11,037 nt of DNA from NCBI GenBank assembly GCA_023436075.1, contig JAEZKS010000099.1, positions 1 through 11,037 of the forward strand. The letters run 5' to 3'. This document shows, one piece after another, positions 1 to 5,639 of the stretch; position 1 is the stretch's first letter; every line of letters begins with the position of its first letter. The notes below the pieces were generated by a model. It saw nothing but the letters and a program-made list of their open reading frames with translations, made no database searches and was not told the DNA's origin. Position numbers and translations under genes: made by a program. Source of the stretch: Methanobacteriota archaeon. GTDB lineage: Archaea; Halobacteriota; Methanocellia; Methanocellales; Methanocellaceae.

Positions 1-98
1 CCCATGGACCGGGCGAGATCCGGCAGCTTGGTTGCGCCGAACAGTAGTGCGATGACCGCCAATATCAGAAGGATTTCCCAGGACCCTAGCATTGCCAT
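1..98 (-). CDS. tatA: TatA/TatE family twin-arginine translocase subunit, N-terminal part (cut by window edge)
   Basis: Reading the minus strand from position 98 gives MAMLGSWEILLILAVIALLF followed by GATKLPDLARSMG, open to the window edge (33 residues visible). This is the TatA/Hcf106 signature: a short outer N-terminus, one transmembrane helix (about residues 7-20), an FG hinge, then the start of the amphipathic helix with KLPDLAR. TatA proteins oligomerise in the cytoplasmic membrane to pass folded proteins with twin-arginine signals. The start at 98 follows a weak Shine-Dalgarno-like GGATGAT. In-frame ATGs at 107 and 92 are alternatives. The gene is transcribed in the same direction as the CPBP operon but has its own TATA-like box (149-158) and a palindrome in its leader. 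The rest of the gene, and any tatC neighbour, lie outside the window. Confidence 0.88.
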   Translation of the reverse strand, partial: MAMLGSWEILLILAVIALLFGATKLPDLARSM

Positions 99-111
99 GA
101 TTATCATCCGT

Positions 112-125
112 CCTGTATATACAGG
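112..125. promoter_or_regulatory. Perfect 14-bp palindrome in the tatA leader, candidate operator
   Basis: CCTGTATATACAGG is its own reverse complement and ends 13 bp before the tatA start at 98. If the TATA-like box at 149-158 is used, transcription would begin near 128 and the palindrome would lie at about +3 to +16, where a bound repressor would block the gene. Its core CTGTATATACAG nearly matches the palindrome before the PHP gene (3047-3064). The central TATATA could alternatively serve as a TATA box for a leaderless tatA transcript starting near 92-98. Confidence 0.45.
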
Positions 126-148
126 GACAATGAACTACACGCTATCCG

Positions 149-158
149 GTATAATAAA
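149..158 (-). promoter_or_regulatory. TATA-like box for tatA
   Basis: The minus strand reads AAAG followed by TTTATTATAC, a good archaeal TATA-box match, centred about 55 bp upstream of the tatA start codon. Transcription would be expected about 25 bp downstream, near 128, leaving a leader of about 30 nt with a weak Shine-Dalgarno-like GGATGA. An identical TTTATTATAC is present on the plus strand at 200-209, pointing the other way. Just upstream is a direct repeat GCGATCGG (165-172 and 176-183). Confidence 0.4.
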
Positions 159-239
159 CTTTGTGCGATCGGAGGGCGATCGGCGTTCCCATGGGGGCAT
201 TTATTATACATTCGTGCCCGTGCAGAGACGGTTTTAGCC

Positions 240-1007
240 TCATCGGGTATGACAATTGTCCGTCTTGTGCCGCCGGCACAGGTACCACGCGACGCCCAGC
301 GTGATCAGTATCACGAAAAGCCCCGGCAGGGATGCCTCGGGCCCGTACTCGCCGCCAGTCAACAAAATATCGCCCGGCCCGGAAAGTTTCAGAACCGAAT
401 CGAACTCCCCGGCCAGTCCCAGGCCGAAGACGTTGTACTGAAAGAAGTTCCACGCAAAATGGAAACCCATGGCGCTCAGGATGCCCCAGCGGATCGTCAG
501 AAGCGCGAGCACCGCCCCGGCGGCCGTGATGGTTACGAGGGCAATAAGAGCGGATGGGGGATTGATGCCGGTCAACAGCATCGAGTGGACATGGAGAAAC
601 GCAAAGCCAAGTGAAGAGAGCGCGATCGCTGCCGGGAGGCCAAGCTGGGCACGGAGGTCTCCGAGGAGGTAGCCCCGGAATGACAGCTCTTCACCGACGG
701 CCACGAACGTCTGCATCAGGATGCCTATGAGCAGCGCATCGACGATGCCGGTTTCCAGCCCGGCGATTGCCGTGGTGCCGACGGCGAGCATCAGCCCGAA
801 AGTCGCAGTGATCGCCAGTGTGCCGGTAACGGCGCCAGGCAGTGGGTTGCCAGAGCGGACGGTCACCTTCGCGGCCAGGATGAAGAGCAGCGAGACGAGG
901 ATGATAATAATATATGAAAGGTACATCCCGGTCAGGGACAGGAAGAAGACAACGAATACGAGGAACAGGTAAAAGCCGAGGGCCCGGGCGATGCCTGTGA
1001 GGCTCAA
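240..1007 (-). CDS. CPBP family intramembrane metalloprotease (CAAX protease/Abi family)
   Basis: Predicted multi-pass membrane protease of the CPBP (CaaX protease and bacteriocin-processing) family, about 255 residues from the TTG at 1007. Three family motifs are visible in order: E106-E107-x-x-x-R111 (EELSFR), F135-x-x-x-H139 (FAFLH) and H183-x-x-x-N187 (HFAWN). These glutamates, histidines and the asparagine form the intramembrane active site in relatives such as Rce1. At least six hydrophobic stretches surround them. The chosen TTG overlaps the stop codon of the upstream gene (TTGA) and follows a GGTGA ribosome-binding site by 7 nt. A longer frame opens at ATG 1052, but its extra 15 residues lie inside the upstream gene and do not look like a membrane-protein start. 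It is the last gene of the Lrp operon. Substrate is unknown. Relatives act in prenyl-protein processing, peptide maturation or bacteriocin immunity. Confidence 0.88.
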   Translation of the reverse strand: MSLTGIARALGFYLFLVFVVFFLSLTGMYLSYIIIILVSLLFILAAKVTVRSGNPLPGAVTGTLAITATFGLMLAVGTTAIAGLETGIVDALLIGILMQTFVAVGEELSFRGYLLGDLRAQLGLPAAIALSSLGFAFLHVHSMLLTGINPPSALIALVTITAAGAVLALLTIRWGILSAMGFHFAWNFFQYNVFGLGLAGEFDSVLKLSGPGDILLTGGEYGPEASLPGLFVILITLGVAWYLCRRHKTDNCHTR

Positions 1008-1519
1008 CGGAAGGTCACCGTGAACTCGCACTGCCGGTTGCCCTGGCAGCATTTCCGCGTCAGCTTGAGGTCCGTCTCCTTGTTCATGGAGTGCACCAGG
1101 CCCAGCGCGTATTTCTCGCAGACACGTTCCCGGATGCCCTGGTCAAGGCTGTCGAAGATCTGTCCGAACAGGCATCCGGTGCACTTGAAGCTGAAGTGCT
1201 GGAACTGCCGGGACTTTTTGTCTCCGACCACCTCGGAGTCGATGCCGGAGAGCAGTGCCACCGTTTCAAGAGGCACGAGGGCGGACTGCATCGACGCATG
1301 GTCCACGTTGAGGTTCTCGCAGATCTTCCCGCCGTCTTCGAGGCCGATCTGATAAGCTACGTCCTCCATCATGGCCAGGGCTTCCTCGCCGTACTTCTCA
1401 GCGATCCGCTTGACGAGCGTGGCGTTGAAGCGGTCCTGGGTGCTGCCCTGGTGCCACCTCACCCTGGAAGTGACGCCTATGGCTTTCCACGTGTTGGCGA
1501 ACCTCGTGTATCTGTCCAT
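1004..1519 (-). CDS. Cys-rich protein resembling L-2-amino-thiazoline-4-carboxylic acid (ATC) hydrolase family
   Basis: Soluble 171-residue protein with seven cysteines: C67, C113, C116, C134, C157, C158 and C164. The C-terminal half (about 105-170) has the layout of the ATC-hydrolase/V4R-like fold: FKCTGC, then a conserved Cys in ERVCEK, then a closing K-C-C-x-G-N-x-x-C-E-F strand like the usual GDxxCxF. The N-terminal 60 residues are mostly helical. Named relatives hydrolyse ATC to S-carbamoylcysteine, but most archaeal members have no known substrate, so the name gives a fold rather than a reaction. C113/C116 with C157/C158 or C164 could bind metal or act as a thiol switch (inference). The start codon follows GGGGGT in the leader. 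The gene starts 21 bp after the membrane-protein gene, and its stop overlaps the start of the CPBP protease gene. Confidence 0.62.
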   Translation of the reverse strand: MDRYTRFANTWKAIGVTSRVRWHQGSTQDRFNATLVKRIAEKYGEEALAMMEDVAYQIGLEDGGKICENLNVDHASMQSALVPLETVALLSGIDSEVVGDKKSRQFQHFSFKCTGCLFGQIFDSLDQGIRERVCEKYALGLVHSMNKETDLKLTRKCCQGNRQCEFTVTFR

Positions 1520-1540
1520 CTGTACCCCCGTGGCGATTGT

Positions 1541-1849
1541 CTACCCCTTCTGGCGGAACGGCCTTATCGCAGAAAAGATCAGAAGCACGATACCTATGAG
1601 CTGTATCGCCAGTGCTATCGTCCGGATGACCGAAGGATCGACAGTCATCGTCCAGCCGAGCCCGGACTGCAGCGCTTCGGACAGCGTCATCAGGTTAGCA
1701 CCGAAGATAATGGTGAAAAACCCGATGCCCATGTAGATAAGGCTCCGTTGCCGCGTCTTGTTGTAGGCCTCGTAGATGAACAACACCAGAGCGCCGCCGA
1801 CCAGATACATGAGCGCAGCGGCCACGCCCTCGGTTATCATTACAGTCAT
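1541..1849 (-). CDS. Small three-helix membrane protein (DUF7521-like), function unknown
   Basis: Predicted 102-residue integral membrane protein with three hydrophobic segments at about 8-28, 38-58 and 74-96. A short basic loop (NKTRQRS, 30-36) separates the first two, and the tail is basic (RPFRQKG). The layout, with YEAYNKTRQRSLIYMGIGF running into helix 2, resembles small archaeal membrane proteins often encoded beside winged-helix regulators (DUF7521-like, from memory). No catalytic motif is visible. Its ATG overlaps the stop of the upstream lrp-type gene as ATGA, so the two are very probably translationally coupled. A second in-frame ATG is three codons downstream. The tight link suggests it works with the regulator, for example as a membrane sensor or anchor, but that is inference. 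Confidence 0.75.
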   Translation of the reverse strand: MTVMITEGVAAALMYLVGGALVLFIYEAYNKTRQRSLIYMGIGFFTIIFGANLMTLSEALQSGLGWTMTVDPSVIRTIALAIQLIGIVLLIFSAIRPFRQKG

Positions 1850-2304
1850 TTTAATCTCTCCGTGGGGATGACGCAGGCGGACTCCTTGTGCCGTCGCGTG
1901 GTCAGGATGCTGCTCGTGTTCAGTATCCCGCTGGTCCCGTTGATGACCCGGAGCACGTTCTCCTTGAGCTCCCGTATGTCCTGTGTCCGCACCTTTACGA
2001 ACAGGTCATACGGCTCGAGCAACTCGTAGACTTCGAGCACGCTGTCGATCGACTTGAGCGTCCTGATGACCTCGTCCTTCTTCGCGGCATCAACGTTGAT
2101 GCCTATGAACGTGGTCAGCATGTTCCCGGACTTTTCCGGGTTCAGGATGATGGTGAACTGCTCGATGACGCCATCGTTGTAGAGCTGGTTCACCCGCTTG
2201 TGGATCGTGGAGGTGGCCACGCCGAGTTCCCCGGCTATCTCAGTGCAATGCGTGCGGCTGTCACGGGATAGCTTCTCGAGGATGGTCAGGTCAGTCTTAT
2301 CCAT
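1846..2304 (-). CDS. Lrp/AsnC family transcriptional regulator
   Basis: 152-residue regulator with the standard two-domain Lrp/AsnC build. The N-terminal helix-turn-helix (about 2-50) shows DLTILEKLSRDSR, then the helix pair with ATSTIHKRVNQL as recognition helix and DGVIEQFTIILNP as exit strand. The C-terminal RAM/AsnC effector domain (about 64-139) has GINVD, LEPYDLFVKVRTQD and ends in SSILTTRRHKES. Such proteins form dimers and octamers that sense amino acids or other small ligands and often bind their own promoter. It leads a packed operon with the three-helix protein, the Cys-rich protein and the CPBP protease, and is probably autoregulatory. The start is the first ATG. It has no clear Shine-Dalgarno sequence and a predicted leader of only about 8 nt from the TATA-like box at 2334-2342. 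Confidence 0.93.
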   Translation of the reverse strand: MDKTDLTILEKLSRDSRTHCTEIAGELGVATSTIHKRVNQLYNDGVIEQFTIILNPEKSGNMLTTFIGINVDAAKKDEVIRTLKSIDSVLEVYELLEPYDLFVKVRTQDIRELKENVLRVINGTSGILNTSSILTTRRHKESACVIPTERLK

Positions 2305-2333
2305 CGGAACCCTAGTTCAATCTCTTGCTCCGT

Positions 2334-2342
2334 TAAAATAAA
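2334..2342 (-). promoter_or_regulatory. TATA-like box for the Lrp operon
   Basis: The minus strand reads CGAAAAG followed by TTTATTTTA, a purine-rich BRE-like element then a TATA-like box, in the AT-rich 75-bp gap between the PHP gene and the Lrp gene. Expected transcription start is near 2312, 8 nt before the ATG. This supports independent transcription of the Lrp operon, although read-through from the PHP gene is possible. Confidence 0.45.
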
Positions 2343-2379
2343 CTTTTCGATAAATGTAGAAAATATGAACAAAATGTGA

Positions 2380-3045
2380 TTACAACTTTGAAATTATTGA
2401 TTTTGCGCGACGCGCCCAGCCGTGGCCGAGCTGGTATAGATAGACGCGCACCGGCGTCCTCTTCACATCGATACGGGTCTTGCCCTCCCGGATGGCCTTG
2501 AGCACAGCAGGGACATTCCGCTGCGCTGCGACCTCAGTTACAGCCTGGCCTACCATGGACGCCACATGCGCATCGCTGCCAGCGACCGCGGGCATCTTGC
2601 GCCGGTTCACCTTGCGTGCGGTCACGAAATTATGGTAGCCGAAAATGTAACGGGAGTTGTACACTTCGACCGCATCCGCCCCCCGTGGTATCCGCATGCC
2701 GTGGCGAGTCCGCTGGTCCGGGTGGGGCACGACTACCGTGCCGCCGAGCTCGTGGGCCATGGCGATCGTGTCTTTGACCGGCATGCCCTTCGGTATCTCT
2801 TTGGTGATGCCCAGAACGATCAGATGGCCGGCCTTCGTGGAGATCTCCTGTCCCGGAATCACCAGCAGCCCGGGCGCGACACGGTCGACGACCTCCATGG
2901 CACGGATGGCCCCTGCAGTGGTATCGTGGTCGGTGATGGCCACGCCATCCAGCCCTTTCTGCTTCGCCGCCTGAAGTATTTCCTCGACGGTGCTGTGGCC
3001 GTCCGGCGAGTAGTCCGAGTGTACGTGGAGGTCGAAGCGGAGCAT
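2380..3045 (-). CDS. PHP-domain metal-dependent phosphoesterase
   Basis: 221-residue protein of the PHP superfamily, here a stand-alone domain of the RNase AM/YciV-like or histidinol-phosphatase-like type. Metal-binding motifs appear in the expected order: DLHVHS (H7, H9), SPDG (D15), ITDHDT (D39, H40), PGQEIST (E67), H74 in GHLIVLG, VVPHPD (H108) and GSDAH (D158, H160). These residues normally bind two or three metal ions and hydrolyse a phosphomonoester or nucleic-acid end. The substrate cannot be read from the sequence. The C-terminus is basic (HGWARRAKSIISKL), which might help bind nucleic acid or membrane. The ATG has no Shine-Dalgarno sequence. With the TATA-like box at 3071-3078, the transcript would be almost leaderless. 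A near-perfect palindrome lies directly upstream. Confidence 0.9.
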   Translation of the reverse strand: MLRFDLHVHSDYSPDGHSTVEEILQAAKQKGLDGVAITDHDTTAGAIRAMEVVDRVAPGLLVIPGQEISTKAGHLIVLGITKEIPKGMPVKDTIAMAHELGGTVVVPHPDQRTRHGMRIPRGADAVEVYNSRYIFGYHNFVTARKVNRRKMPAVAGSDAHVASMVGQAVTEVAAQRNVPAVLKAIREGKTRIDVKRTPVRVYLYQLGHGWARRAKSIISKL

Positions 3046-3046
3046 A

Positions 3047-3064
3047 TGACTGAATATACAGTCA
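3047..3064. promoter_or_regulatory. 18-bp palindrome at the PHP gene start, candidate operator
   Basis: On the minus strand TGACTGTATATTCAGTCA is a palindrome with only one symmetric mismatch pair (positions 7 and 12). It sits one base upstream of the PHP start codon, between the TATA-like box and the predicted transcription start, an ideal place for a repressor. The core CTGTATATTCAG differs by one base from the perfect palindrome in front of tatA (112-125). Confidence 0.5.
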
Positions 3065-3070
3065 ACAGCA

Positions 3071-3078
3071 ATAAATAA
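3071..3078 (-). promoter_or_regulatory. TATA-like box for the PHP gene
   Basis: The minus strand reads CATTATTTATTGC. TTATTTAT is centred about 29 bp upstream of the ATG at 3045, so the predicted transcription start (near 3048) is nearly at the start codon, giving a leaderless mRNA. This agrees with the lack of a ribosome-binding site. Confidence 0.45.
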
Positions 3079-3095
3079 TGGTCGGTATCAGCTAC

Positions 3096-3137
3096 CCCTG
3101 CGGACCGGTGCCTCGCGCGCGTGACCGGTCCGCAGGG
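3096..3137. repeat. Hairpin with perfect 14-bp stem in intergenic region
   Basis: CCCTGCGGACCGGT (3096-3109) is the exact reverse complement of ACCGGTCCGCAGGG (3124-3137), with a GC-rich 14-nt loop between. It lies upstream of both divergent genes (PHP and DHPS-related), outside their predicted transcripts, so it is not a terminator of a visible gene. It lacks a T-tract. It could be a protein-binding site, a small mobile repeat or part of a short RNA. Confidence 0.7.
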
Positions 3138-3176
3138 CCATCTTACTTGTTTTGGGCTCCTGCACAACGGAACTCT

Positions 3177-3288
3177 CGCCAAGGCCGCCAAGGACTTCAA
3201 GATCGCCAAGATTTTTAAACAAAAAGGCATGAGTAGAGCCATTTTATTAATCGTCCTTGGCGCGCTTCCGTCCTTGGCGGCCTTGGCG
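3177..3288. repeat. Long inverted repeat (19-bp perfect arms) made of 9-nt CGCCAAGGM units
   Basis: Arms 3177-3195 and 3270-3288 are exact reverse complements. A nested 7-bp pair (CGCCAAG 3204-3210 with CTTGGCG 3256-3262) continues the stem after an internal loop. Each arm is made of near-tandem 9-nt units (CGCCAAGGC, CGCCAAGGA, CTTCAAGAT, CGCCAAGAT on the left; the mirror set on the right), so the arms can also pair out of register. The central part (about 3211-3250) is AT-rich. The region between the PHP and DHPS-related genes (3046-3431) otherwise holds only promoters and the 14-bp-stem hairpin. It may be a dispersed palindromic element or a structured RNA. No transcript orientation can be assigned. 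Confidence 0.75.
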
Positions 3289-3393
3289 GGAAGATCGTAC
3301 GACGCACAGCCGAAACAAGAACAAGACGACAATCCCCCGCAATCTGACCATGCGCAAGCAGACGAAAAACCGTCGTGCCCGTAGTGCATGGAA

Positions 3394-3402
3394 TTTTTTA
3401 AG
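3394..3402 (+). promoter_or_regulatory. TATA-like box for the DHPS-related/aroD operon
   Basis: A TTTTTTAAG stretch is centred about 34 bp before the ATG at 3432. Expected transcription start is near 3424, giving a leader of about 8 nt. The bases before the ATG (AATAAAACCAT) contain no Shine-Dalgarno sequence, as for other first genes in this window. Confidence 0.4.
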
Positions 3403-3431
3403 TATTGGCTAAGGTAATATAATAAAACCAT

Positions 3432-4877
3432 ATGCGCATCCTGCTAGTTACGGGAAAACTGGCCGCTCCAGTCGTCAAAGAAGCTACTGCCGGCGCCGCG
3501 GACGTTGCCATAGCAGACGTGAATGTCGCCGCTTTCATCACTCCGAAGCTCCTCGAGCCTATGCTGGCAGACAAAGCCGGGCAGTATGACCTCGTGCTAA
3601 TATCAGGGTTGTGCGGCTCCGACTTCTCGAAGCTGGAGGCGAAGCTGGGCGTGAAGATACGCCTCGGCCCCAAGCACGCCTTTGACATCCCGCTGGCGCT
3701 CCGGTATGCCGACAAGATCGAGTTCTCGCACAAGATTTCCGCCGACCAGCTTCTGCTGGAGGTCAAGCGCGACTCGGCAATGAAAGAGTTCGAGGCTATC
3801 GAGAGGGAAGCACAGCCCGCACTCAGCCTCAAGGGCGTGAAGATCGGCGGTGGCGCGAGCATGAAGGTCATGGCAGAAGTCGTCGATGCGACACGGCTGT
3901 CGGACGTGGATCTTGTAAAAAAGATCGAGTCGTACGCAGCGGCGGACATCATCGACCTGGGCGTGCCTCTGGAGTCCAGCCCCGAAGCTGTCAGGCATGC
4001 GGTGAAAGTAGCAAAGTCGGTCACCGCTAAGCCAGTGAGCGTGGATACGCTCGTGCCTGAATACGTCGCGGCTGGCATCGAGGCCGGGGCCGATCTCATT
4101 CTCAGCCTCGACTCGTCGAACATCGGCATTGTCGGGCCGCTGGCGGCGAAGAAAGGCACGGCGGTCGTGGTCATCCCGGACGACGAGACGCTGGACAGCC
4201 TGATCAGAAACATCGAATCAGCGAAAGAGCAAGGAGTCAGTAACATCATCGCCGACCCGGTGCTGTCTCCTCTGGGACACGGCATGGTCAACGCCATCTG
4301 CCGCTACCGGAAATTCCGGGAGTGGTATCCGGAAATGCCCGTCTTCTTCGGCGCTGGCAACGTCACCGAGCTGATCGACGCGGATTCCATCGGCGTGAAC
4401 GCACTGCTGGCCGGCATCGCCATGGAAGCTGATGCCAGCGTGCTCTTCACCACCGAGGCGAGCCAGAAGACCCTCGGGAGCGCGGACGAGCTAAAGAAGG
4501 CCTGTATGATGATGGCCCTGGCACAGCGCCACCATGAGTCGCCTAAAGACCTGGGTGTGGACCTCCTCGTGATCAAGGAGAAGCGGCCCAGGAAGGACGT
4601 GGTCGAGCCCTCGGACGTTTTGATCGAGGCGAAGAAGCGCCCGTTCCGGCTCGATCCGGCCGGTAGCTTCAACATTTTCATCGATGACGGTAAGATTTAT
4701 GCCCGTAATGGCGACGTGACCATCGTGGGCACTGATTCGGAGTCGATCTTACACACGATCGTCGACCGGGGCCTGGTCTCGATGCTCGACCATGCCGGGT
4801 ACCTGCAGGCCGAGTTGAAAAAAGCCGAGCTGGCTATACGGTTCCACCGCAGTTATTTGCAGGATGACAGGTTCTAG
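3432..4877 (+). CDS. Dihydropteroate synthase-related protein (methanogen type)
   Basis: 481-residue protein of the archaeal dihydropteroate synthase-related family (TIGR00284 type, from memory). Three parts can be seen. An N-terminal domain (1-~145) begins MRILLVTGKLAAP. A pterin-binding TIM-barrel-like domain (~150-385) has ADIIDLG (171-177), PVSVDT (201-206), GADLILSLDSSN (219-230), ADPVLSPLGHG (274-284) and PVFFGAGNVTEL (303-314). A C-terminal DUF4346-like domain (~400-481) has DPAGSFNIFIDDGKIYARNG and HAGYLQAELKKAELAI. Canonical DHPS joins a pterin to p-aminobenzoate. Here the usual N-terminal INxTPDSF loop and the C-terminal RVHDV arginine motif are not recognisable, so the reaction may differ. 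A role in tetrahydromethanopterin or related C1-cofactor metabolism is plausible. First gene of an operon with aroD, which starts 16 bp after its stop. Confidence 0.85.
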   Translation: MRILLVTGKLAAPVVKEATAGAADVAIADVNVAAFITPKLLEPMLADKAGQYDLVLISGLCGSDFSKLEAKLGVKIRLGPKHAFDIPLALRYADKIEFSHKISADQLLLEVKRDSAMKEFEAIEREAQPALSLKGVKIGGGASMKVMAEVVDATRLSDVDLVKKIESYAAADIIDLGVPLESSPEAVRHAVKVAKSVTAKPVSVDTLVPEYVAAGIEAGADLILSLDSSNIGIVGPLAAKKGTAVVVIPDDETLDSLIRNIESAKEQGVSNIIADPVLSPLGHGMVNAICRYRKFREWYPEMPVFFGAGNVTELIDADSIGVNALLAGIAMEADASVLFTTEASQKTLGSADELKKACMMMALAQRHHESPKDLGVDLLVIKEKRPRKDVVEPSDVLIEAKKRPFRLDPAGSFNIFIDDGKIYARNGDVTIVGTDSESILHTIVDRGLVSMLDHAGYLQAELKKAELAIRFHRSYLQDDRF

Positions 4878-4893
4878 TCTGGACGGAGATAAA

Positions 4894-5553
4894 ATGGATT
4901 TCCCACCTAAAGTCGTTGCGTCGGTCACCTCGAAGGACGAAGCGAAGGAGGCCGAGTCGCTGGGAGCGGACATTATCGAAGTCCGCGTGGACCTGGCCGA
5001 AGGAGACCCGCAGGCGCTCGTGGAGAGCATATATCATGATATAGAATGCCCGATCATCGTGACCATCCGGCCGGAGTTCGAGGGAGGGAAATTCAAGGGC
5101 AGCGATGAAGAGCGGCTGCATCTCTTTAAGTCGCTGGCACCGTACGCTGGATTCATCGACGTGGAGTTGAGGGCAAAGGATGTCGAGCGGCTGACGACCA
5201 CGGTAGAGGGCACAGAGGCGATGCCGATCATCTCGTACCACGACTTTGAAAACACGCCGCCCAATGCAGAGATGCTGTCGATCCTCGACCGGTGCCTGGA
5301 GAAAGGCGCGATTGCGAAGCTGGCGGTGACGCCGCACGACCTGAATGACGTACTGCGACTTTTGGATGTCACGCGAATTTCGAAGCGCCCCGTCTGTACC
5401 ATATCGATGGGCAGCATTGGCATGCATTCCCGAATCGTCGCACCAGTCTACGGCTCATTGCTAACCTATGGCTATGTCCGTCGCCCTGTTGCGCCAGGAC
5501 AGATACGCGTGGACCGCATCCTGGAAGGACTGAAGATTCTGGGATTGCGTTAG
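4894..5553 (+). CDS. aroD: 3-dehydroquinate dehydratase, type I
   Basis: Class I 3-dehydroquinate dehydratase, third step of the shikimate pathway: dehydration of 3-dehydroquinate to 3-dehydroshikimate through a Schiff base. From the ATG at 4894 it has 219 residues, normal for the archaeal family. Key residues are present: E29/R31 in EVRVDL, R59 in TIRPEFEGG, the catalytic H116 in ISYHDFENTP, the Schiff-base lysine K142 in AIAKLAV, R180 in SMGSIGMHSR and Q203 in APGQIRV. The start at 4894 is preferred because it follows GGAGAT at good spacing. An upstream in-frame ATG at 4864 would overlap the preceding gene by 14 bp and has no such site. No other shikimate gene is nearby. Its only operon partner is the dihydropteroate synthase-related gene. 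Confidence 0.95.
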   Translation: MDFPPKVVASVTSKDEAKEAESLGADIIEVRVDLAEGDPQALVESIYHDIECPIIVTIRPEFEGGKFKGSDEERLHLFKSLAPYAGFIDVELRAKDVERLTTTVEGTEAMPIISYHDFENTPPNAEMLSILDRCLEKGAIAKLAVTPHDLNDVLRLLDVTRISKRPVCTISMGSIGMHSRIVAPVYGSLLTYGYVRRPVAPGQIRVDRILEGLKILGLR

Positions 5554-5639
5554 CGTCGATTGTCGAGCCGGTATTGTGCGTACGTGCGTGACCGGGCCCC
5601 GGGTCCTCTTGCTAAGGTCGCCCGCCCCTTGCGAAGGTT

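Noticed and set aside
4..237. 77-codon plus-strand frame at the left edge.
   Set aside because: Runs antisense to the tatA start and then through its promoter. No family resemblance.
1091..2029. 312-codon plus-strand frame.
   Set aside because: Lies opposite three well-supported minus-strand genes, and its composition (His/Arg/Asp-rich, no motif) is that of an antisense shadow.
2379..2391. ATTACAACTTTGA, identical to 7843-7855 in the MFS operator, as a possible shared regulatory half-site before the Lrp gene.
   Set aside because: A 13-base match is expected about once by chance in a window of this size with both strands. Here it overlaps the end of the PHP coding sequence and lacks the matching second arm.
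3229..3384. 51-codon plus-strand frame starting MSRAILLIVLGALPSLAALAG, which looks like a small secreted protein.
   Set aside because: The apparent signal peptide is encoded mostly by the right arm of the inverted repeat (CTTGGCG units reading as Leu-Gly-Ala/Leu-Ala). There is no ribosome-binding site, and the tail is low-complexity. Kept only as a remote possibility.
3398..4297. 299-codon open frame on the minus strand across the DHPS-related gene.
   Set aside because: Ser/Ala/Thr-rich shadow of a GC-rich gene with no recognisable domain. The plus-strand gene has clear family motifs.
5554..5639. GC-rich GACCGGGCCCCGGGTC stretch between aroD and the DUF255 gene as a bidirectional terminator.
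   Set aside because: The symmetry is imperfect, with only a 4-bp certain stem, and no T-tract follows on either strand.
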